From: an uncultured Eubacteriales bacterium
Lineage (GTDB): Bacteria; Bacillota; Clostridia; Christensenellales; UBA1242
Length of the DNA stretch: 12,490 nucleotides
Direction of reading: 5' to 3'
NCBI GenBank assembly: GCA_948971535.1
Contig: CARFEX010000015.1
Coordinates: forward strand, 1-12,490
The position numbers and the translations under genes were made by a program. The notes beneath the pieces are model-generated. The model ran no database searches. It was given only the letters and a program-made list of their open reading frames with translations, and had not been told where the DNA came from. Shown piece by piece: positions 8,511 through 12,490 of this stretch (within the stretch, counting starts at the first letter, position 1; each line of letters begins with the position of its first letter).

Positions 8511-9583
8511 AGAACAAGTTGGTTAGAGGTTTGCTTGCGGGTGTTGTTATGCTATCTGGTTTAACACTATTCGCATGTGGTGGAAACGATGGTTCCAATC
8601 CAAATGATGTTTATACTAAGACAAATAATATCATTGAAAAAATGAGAGAAGATAGTACCAGTGCTTTTACAACCACATATAGTTATGAAATCTTTTCAAG
8701 CTATGTCTTTTCTGCTTTTAAAAATAGTGAAGATTCAATGTATAATGGGTTATTCGTTTTACCTATGAACTATATTTCTTCACATTATAAAACATTAGAA
8801 AATATTAAAAATGAAAAAAATATTTCAAATGAGGGCATAAATGCAATAAACAATCTTAGCGCAAAACTTGACAGCCTTGAAGCAAGTTATAAGTCTATGC
8901 AAGAAGAATATAAAAGACTGAAAATTTTTGATTCATCTACTGGTGTTCATGAAGGAATATATAATGGAGCACTTCAAAATTTTCGTTATGAAGCTACCTC
9001 TATTATAGGTTCGGCATATTCGGTTGCTATCGAAATAGCAAATGTTGAAGAAACAGTTTTCAAGGTCTATTCTGGTATGAAAGATAAAGAGATTACAACC
9101 AATGACAGTTTAAAAATTAAAGATTATCTTTCTCTTTTTGTTGGATATGATTATTATAATCTATTGTTGAATAACTGTCATTCTGTTGATTTAACAACAA
9201 AAGTGGGTTTTGTAGGTCAGGTTGAAACGAAATTTGCTTCATTTATGAGAGAATTTGCAAAATTTAAAGCAGATGGTCTTAAAAATCTTGTAGAGCAATA
9301 TCAAGAAGAGGTTGGAGAAGGCGAAGATAAAGAAATTATCGTAACCTATGATAACAAAGCTATTGACAAACTATTAAGTGCTAATAGGATACTTTCAGAG
9401 GAAAGAAAAAATCTTGAAACAGCTCTTTCAAAATATTCTTTTTATGATAACTATTTTAATAGTGAAGATATAAATGAAAGCAGTGACCAATTTACACAAG
9501 TGCATGTTGATGAAATAGAGGCTTATTATAATCTTTATTTAGTGGAACATACAAAGTTTATAAAATCAATATTAGTAAAGTAG
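8507..9583 (+). CDS. Lipoprotein, mostly helical, function unknown
   Basis: A 358-residue protein with a type II signal peptide and the lipobox LFAC, modified cysteine at residue 24, followed by a flexible GGNDGSNPN linker. The mature part is rich in charged helical segments with coiled-coil character (for example around residues 110-140 and 290-320) and contains many tyrosines. No enzymatic motif is seen. GGAGG at 8493-8497 inside the previous gene and the ATGA overlap support the start. General style, length and predicted helical content resemble the preceding membrane-anchored protein, and the two may be partners in one envelope complex; this is inference. It ends in TAG, with no obvious T-rich terminator before gltX. 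Confidence 0.88.
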   Translation: MKNKLVRGLLAGVVMLSGLTLFACGGNDGSNPNDVYTKTNNIIEKMREDSTSAFTTTYSYEIFSSYVFSAFKNSEDSMYNGLFVLPMNYISSHYKTLENIKNEKNISNEGINAINNLSAKLDSLEASYKSMQEEYKRLKIFDSSTGVHEGIYNGALQNFRYEATSIIGSAYSVAIEIANVEETVFKVYSGMKDKEITTNDSLKIKDYLSLFVGYDYYNLLLNNCHSVDLTTKVGFVGQVETKFASFMREFAKFKADGLKNLVEQYQEEVGEGEDKEIIVTYDNKAIDKLLSANRILSEERKNLETALSKYSFYDNYFNSEDINESSDQFTQVHVDEIEAYYNLYLVEHTKFIKSILVK

Positions 9584-9596
9584 AATAGAGTTAAAT

Positions 9597-9624
9597 TTGT
9601 AAAGTTTATACTCGATTTTATAAA
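9597..9624 (+). promoter_or_regulatory. Possible promoter for gltX
   Basis: TTGTAA at 9597-9602 and TATAAA at 9619-9624 are separated by 16 bases, a fair match to a sigma-A promoter. Transcription would start near 9631, giving a leader of about 50 bases before gltX. It fits the change from envelope genes to a tRNA ligase, but AT-rich DNA gives such matches by chance. Confidence 0.45.
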
Positions 9625-9626
9625 AG

Positions 9627-9659
9627 ATATTAGCGCAGTTATCATAGATTGCGCTATAT
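9627..9659 (+). other. Stem-loop in the gltX leader
   Basis: TAGCGCA at 9631-9637 pairs with TGCGCTA at 9650-9656 around a 12-base loop, and three more A-U pairs can form outside a single bulged base. It is the most GC-rich patch of this intergenic region. No T run follows, so it is not a standard terminator. It sits where the transcript from the proposed promoter would begin and could be a 5' stabilising hairpin or a small regulatory leader. It is too short to be a T-box. Confidence 0.45.
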
Positions 9660-9679
9660 TTAAAAATAGGAGTAAAATT

Positions 9680-11314
9680 ATGGACGGACAAAAAATAGCA
9701 GAGCTATTATTTCCAAAGGTAAAGCTTACGGCAGAAGAGCTTTTAAAAAAATATCCACCTAGAAAATTAAATGAAGGGCAAGTTGTAAGTCGTTTTGCAC
9801 CAAGTCCAACAGGTTATATGCATATTGGTAACTTTTTCCAAATGTTCATCGCTTACAATCTTACTCGAGTTACAGACGGAATTATGTTTTTACGTATTGA
9901 GGATACAGATTCAAAACGTGAAATTAAAGAGGCAAAAGATGTTATATATGGTACTTTAAAAAACTATGGCATAAAATTTGATGAATATCAAACCCTTTAT
10001 GGTAAAGATATAGGTGAATATGGACCTTATGTTCAAAGTCAAAGGAGAGAAATTTATCATGTGTTTGCAAAAAAACTTGTAGCAGAAGGTAGAGCTTTTC
10101 CATGTTTTTGTAAAAAAACTGAGGGTAAAGAGGATGTTCTAAAACTTCGTGAAAACAAGTTCCAAGCGGATGATGAAAAAGAATATGACCCTTGCCGTGA
10201 TTTAAGTTATGAAGAGGTTAAAGCACATATAGACAATGGTGAAAGTTTTGCAATCAGGTTGAAAACTAAAAATAAAGGAACTGAAAGAATAAAATTTCAC
10301 GACCTTATTAAAGGCGAGATTGATGCAAAAGCAAACGCAAAGGATTTTATTATTCTAAAAACTGATGGGGTGCCACCATATCCATTTGCTCATGCCGTTG
10401 ACGATACGCTTATGGGCACTACAATAGTCGTGCGTGGTGAAGAATATATAAGCTCAACACCAATGCATCTAGAACTATTTGATGCACTTGGTTTTAAACC
10501 AACTACTTATTGTCACAATCCTTTAATTTGCAAGATAGGTGAAAATGGTAATAAACGTAAGATTTCAAAACGTTATGACCCAGAAGCAGATATGAGATTT
10601 TATAGTTATGAGGGCTATCCAAAAGAAGCTGTGCTTGAATATTTGTTAAATATCATCAATTCTGGCTTTGAAAAGTGGAGAACTCAAAACCCTGATGCAG
10701 ACTGGAAAGAGTTTTCTTTTGGTGTCAAAGATATAACAGCGGTTTCACCAGTGTTTGACCTTGTAAAGCTTAACGATATATCAAAAAATCTTATATCTCG
10801 TATGCCTGCTGATAAGGTTTATAACCTTTGGCTCAATTGGGCAGAAGAGTTTGATAAAGAACTTGCGGGTTGGCTTAAAGAAAATAAGGCTTATGCAACA
10901 GCATTTTTAAATATAGATAGAGAGTCGCCAAAACCTCGAAAGGATATTTATAAATGGAGCATGATTAAAACAGAGAATTTTCCTTATATGTTTTCTGCAC
11001 CTAATAGAGATGAACTAGATGATTTGGATAAGAGCAAGTATGAGGAATTTATGGGTGAGTACTCAAAAATATTTACCTTTCCACAAAGCAATGAGGAGTG
11101 GTTTGCTGGTGTTAAAAAGGTGGCTGAAAAACTGGGTTATGCTATTGATAACAAAGCCTATAAACTTAACCCAGATGCCTATAAAGGTAATACTGCCAAA
11201 GCATGCGAGTTTGTGCGTCTGGCAATAACAGGAAAGAAAAATTCACCAAACCTTTTTGAAATCATGAAAGTTTTAGGAGAAGAGGAAACTTTAAAAAGAT
11301 TAAAAAATGCATAA
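9680..11314 (+). CDS. gltX: Glutamate-tRNA ligase, divergent Clostridia-type
   Basis: A 544-residue class I synthetase that charges tRNA-Glu with glutamate (and tRNA-Gln in organisms that use the amidotransferase route). The nucleotide-binding signature RFAPSPTGYMHIGN at residues 38-51 carries the HIGH-like motif as HIGN. The second signature is KISKR at 294-298 in place of KMSKS. A possible zinc-knuckle remnant, CFC followed by YDPC, lies in the acceptor-binding insertion. An extension of about 35 residues precedes the signature, where most bacterial enzymes start within a few residues of it. The protein is also longer than the usual 470-500 residues. The C-terminal third is the anticodon-binding region and is poorly conserved by eye. 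AGGAG at 9668-9672 supports the start. A terminator follows immediately. Confidence 0.95.
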   Translation: MDGQKIAELLFPKVKLTAEELLKKYPPRKLNEGQVVSRFAPSPTGYMHIGNFFQMFIAYNLTRVTDGIMFLRIEDTDSKREIKEAKDVIYGTLKNYGIKFDEYQTLYGKDIGEYGPYVQSQRREIYHVFAKKLVAEGRAFPCFCKKTEGKEDVLKLRENKFQADDEKEYDPCRDLSYEEVKAHIDNGESFAIRLKTKNKGTERIKFHDLIKGEIDAKANAKDFIILKTDGVPPYPFAHAVDDTLMGTTIVVRGEEYISSTPMHLELFDALGFKPTTYCHNPLICKIGENGNKRKISKRYDPEADMRFYSYEGYPKEAVLEYLLNIINSGFEKWRTQNPDADWKEFSFGVKDITAVSPVFDLVKLNDISKNLISRMPADKVYNLWLNWAEEFDKELAGWLKENKAYATAFLNIDRESPKPRKDIYKWSMIKTENFPYMFSAPNRDELDDLDKSKYEEFMGEYSKIFTFPQSNEEWFAGVKKVAEKLGYAIDNKAYKLNPDAYKGNTAKACEFVRLAITGKKNSPNLFEIMKVLGEEETLKRLKNA

Positions 11315-11344
11315 AAACGACTTGATAAAATCAAGTCGTTTTTT
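11313..11344 (+). terminator. Intrinsic terminator after gltX
   Basis: Perfect arms ACGACTTGA and TCAAGTCGT extend into flanking A and T runs (11313-11325 with 11331-11343) around a TAAAA loop. The six-base T run at 11339-11344 completes it. It begins within the gltX stop codon. Confidence 0.93.
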
Positions 11345-11404
11345 GTTATAAGAAATTTTAAAGAATTTGTAAATATTATAAAGTTTAAATCATAACTAAA
11401 ATAT

Positions 11405-11599
11405 ATGGAAGACAAAATCAATATGAAAAGTGAGGAGCTTGTAGCTCTTGCAAGTTCGCTGGCGGTATGTATTTCAAAAAAGTTTAGCGATTGTGATATA
11501 TTAACTATCAGAATGTTTTTAAATACATTATCTACCAATCTTTCACTTATTGAATATAACAACAAGCTTTGTTGTAAAAATAAGAATGATAAAAAGTAG
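11405..11599 (+). CDS. Small DUF6774-like protein
   Basis: A 64-residue protein. From residue 10 on it reads EELVALASSLAVCISKKFS and then 'ILTIRMFLNTLSTNLSLIEY', which matches the pattern I recall for the small DUF6774 family of Clostridia: E-L-V-x-L-x-x-x-L-A, a short charged turn, then a second helix with L-x-x-L-x-x-I. The end has the CC-containing tail often seen in that family. It should form two short helices and has no known function. Neither the ATG at 11405 nor the in-frame ATG at 11423 has a good ribosome binding site. It stands alone after the gltX terminator, with 90 bases of AT-rich DNA before it, and its 3' end is 31 bases from the convergent phosphoesterase gene. The family match is from memory of its pattern. 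Confidence 0.62.
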   Translation: MEDKINMKSEELVALASSLAVCISKKFSDCDILTIRMFLNTLSTNLSLIEYNNKLCCKNKNDKK

Positions 11600-11630
11600 T
11601 TAGTAAATTTTTAGCGTTTTTTCAATAACT

Positions 11631-12218
11631 TTAAAAAGTTAAATTATCGATGTCATTGTCCCAATAAGTTGTTTTTAGATAGAGAAGCCTTTCTATTTCT
11701 TTTTCTGAAAAAAGAAAAAAATGATTTAGGTCACAAGACATGTTAACTCCAAAAGGTTTCCAAAGTCCAGTAGTTCTATGAGTGTGACCAAATAAATTGA
11801 TATAATCTTTTTTGTAATTCCTTGGAAAATGGTTTAAATAAAACTTTTTATTTTTAAAAGTTAAATATTCTTCTGTTTTAACTTCATAAAAACCTTGTTT
11901 TTTACAAAAAGCTCTAAAAGCTTCAAAGTTACCATTAAATTGACTGTCAATAAGTCGCTGTTCGCTATTACCAATTATTAATATAACTTTTGCATTAATT
12001 TTTTGAACTGTCTTTAAGTTTGATTTCCAATTGGGTTTTGAAGCTTCATTGAAATTGATATAATCACCCAAATGGTAAATAATGTCTTTTGATTTAGCTT
12101 GTTTATTCCATGTATTAAAAATAAATTCTTTAAATTCTTTGTTATTGGCAAAAGGTCTATTTTCTCTTTTTAGAGAATTAGAATCTCCAAACTGGGTGTC
12201 ACTAGTAAAATAATAAAT
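11631..12218 (-). CDS. Calcineurin-like metallophosphoesterase, non-canonical start
   Basis: The minus-strand frame encodes a metallophosphoesterase: YYFTSDTQFGD, then HLGDYIN, IIGNSE, YLNHFP and LFGHTH, in the family order and spacing. The family cleaves phosphoesters using two metal ions. The first ATG/GTG/TTG codon is TTG at 12071, but that lies inside HLGD and would drop the first metal-binding motif. The frame is open back to a TAA at 12243-12245 and contains no standard start there. ATT at 12218 is the best candidate, because AGAGG at 12228-12224 precedes it by five bases and the family normally starts two or three residues before YFTSD. Two expected histidines are replaced: DxH is DTQ and GNH is GNSE. 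Activity is therefore uncertain. Its four tryptophans are TGG. It may be phage-derived, damaged or from another organism (see findings). Confidence 0.72.
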   Translation of the reverse strand: MYYFTSDTQFGDSNSLKRENRPFANNKEFKEFIFNTWNKQAKSKDIIYHLGDYINFNEASKPNWKSNLKTVQKINAKVILIIGNSEQRLIDSQFNGNFEAFRAFCKKQGFYEVKTEEYLTFKNKKFYLNHFPRNYKKDYINLFGHTHRTTGLWKPFGVNMSCDLNHFFLFSEKEIERLLYLKTTYWDNDIDNLTF

Positions 12219-12242
12219 AATATCCTCTTTTGATAAATTAAT

Positions 12243-12490
12243 TTAGTTTCGACTAACAAAGTTTTTAGTAACTCATGTTATTAAATTTTGTAAAAAACTA
12301 TAATGTGTCAACATAAAACAAAGTCTTTTTTTGATTTCTTCGTTTTGATTTTGCGTAAATCAAAATAACATATATTCACCATCATTAATTCCAATTGTGT
12401 CTAATTTATCTCTTTCCAATTTTTGCAAATACAATTTACCATAAGTTCCTTTTAAAGAATTATAATGCGGAGTTAATACTTTGTCTGAGT
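12243..12490 (-). CDS. Unknown reading frame, open only if TGA is sense; N-terminus off the window
   Basis: Reading leftward from 12488, 81 codons contain no TAA or TAG until the TAA at 12243-12245, but two TGA codons occur. The translation looks protein-like: it includes KLYLQKLERDKLDTIGIND, then 'MLF-TGA-FTQNQNEEIKKRL' and 'QNLI T-TGA-VTKNF'. Tryptophan fits both TGA positions. In DNA this AT-rich, such a run without TAA or TAG is unlikely by chance. The frame is the same as that of the phosphoesterase downstream, so the two could be one broken gene. I do not recognise the product. It is either a recoded gene (code 4), a pseudogene with several stops, or low-quality sequence at a contig end. 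Confidence 0.4.

Noticed and set aside
9627..9659. T-box or other amino-acid riboswitch before gltX
   Set aside because: The gap is under 100 bases, too short for a T-box, and no T-box consensus or specifier loop is visible.
11179..11565. Minus-strand frame of 128 codons across the gltX end and the DUF6774-like gene
   Set aside because: It crosses a strong terminator and two plus-strand genes, one of them certain, and its translation shows no recognisable domain.
1..11600. Whole contig using genetic code 4
   Set aside because: Large conserved genes contain many TGG tryptophans and no internal TGA, and the gene ending at 8510 uses TGA as a stop exactly overlapping the next start.
11626..11641. 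Palindrome TAACTTTAAAAAGTTA between the convergent genes as a shared terminator
   Set aside because: The six-base stem is made almost only of A-T pairs and no T run follows on either strand.

Overview
The window reads as the end of an assembled metagenomic contig from an AT-rich, Gram-positive-type bacterium. An uncultured gut-type Clostridia/Bacillota lineage is my best guess. Supporting signs are strong AGGAGG-type ribosome binding sites, lipoprotein signal peptides, several envelope proteins of unknown function, a typical Bacillota TypA and DnaB, and a small DUF6774-like protein. The first 48 bases are not biological: they are the Illumina TruSeq universal adapter fused directly to the insert. 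The first gene is therefore cut by the fragment end and the contig was not fully trimmed.

Layout. 1-48: sequencing adapter. 49-2877: 3' part of a large surface protein, with Ig/Fn3-like beta domains followed by a GLUG-like beta-helix region. 2913-3800: a lipoprotein with an extra C-terminal membrane anchor, closed by a strong intrinsic terminator. About 185 bases of very AT-rich intergenic DNA follow, with a possible promoter. 4005-9583 is a compact same-strand run: typA (ribosome-associated translational GTPase), a small two-helix membrane protein, dnaB (replicative helicase), a membrane-anchored protein, and a lipoprotein overlapping it by four bases. 9597-11314: a possible promoter, a leader hairpin and gltX (glutamate-tRNA ligase), ended by a second strong intrinsic terminator. 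11405-11599: a small DUF6774-like protein.

The last 860 bases differ from the rest. On the minus strand lies a calcineurin-like metallophosphoesterase with no ATG/GTG/TTG start at the expected N-terminus and with two substituted active-site histidines. Upstream of it, in the same frame, is an 80-codon stretch that is open only if two TGA codons are read as an amino acid (tryptophan fits both places). In the rest of the window tryptophan is TGG, and TGA is a real stop at 8508-8510. The tail is therefore a recoded mobile element or phage, a decayed gene, or sequence from another organism joined by misassembly. The adapter at the other end makes misassembly a serious option.

The core genes (typA, dnaB, gltX) are housekeeping. 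The unknown envelope proteins around them show no sign of being a defence or biosynthetic system. I found no CRISPR array, tRNA, rRNA, transposase or integrase, and I do not see a convincing undescribed system. The most useful observations are the adapter, the anomalous tail and the orphan envelope proteins.
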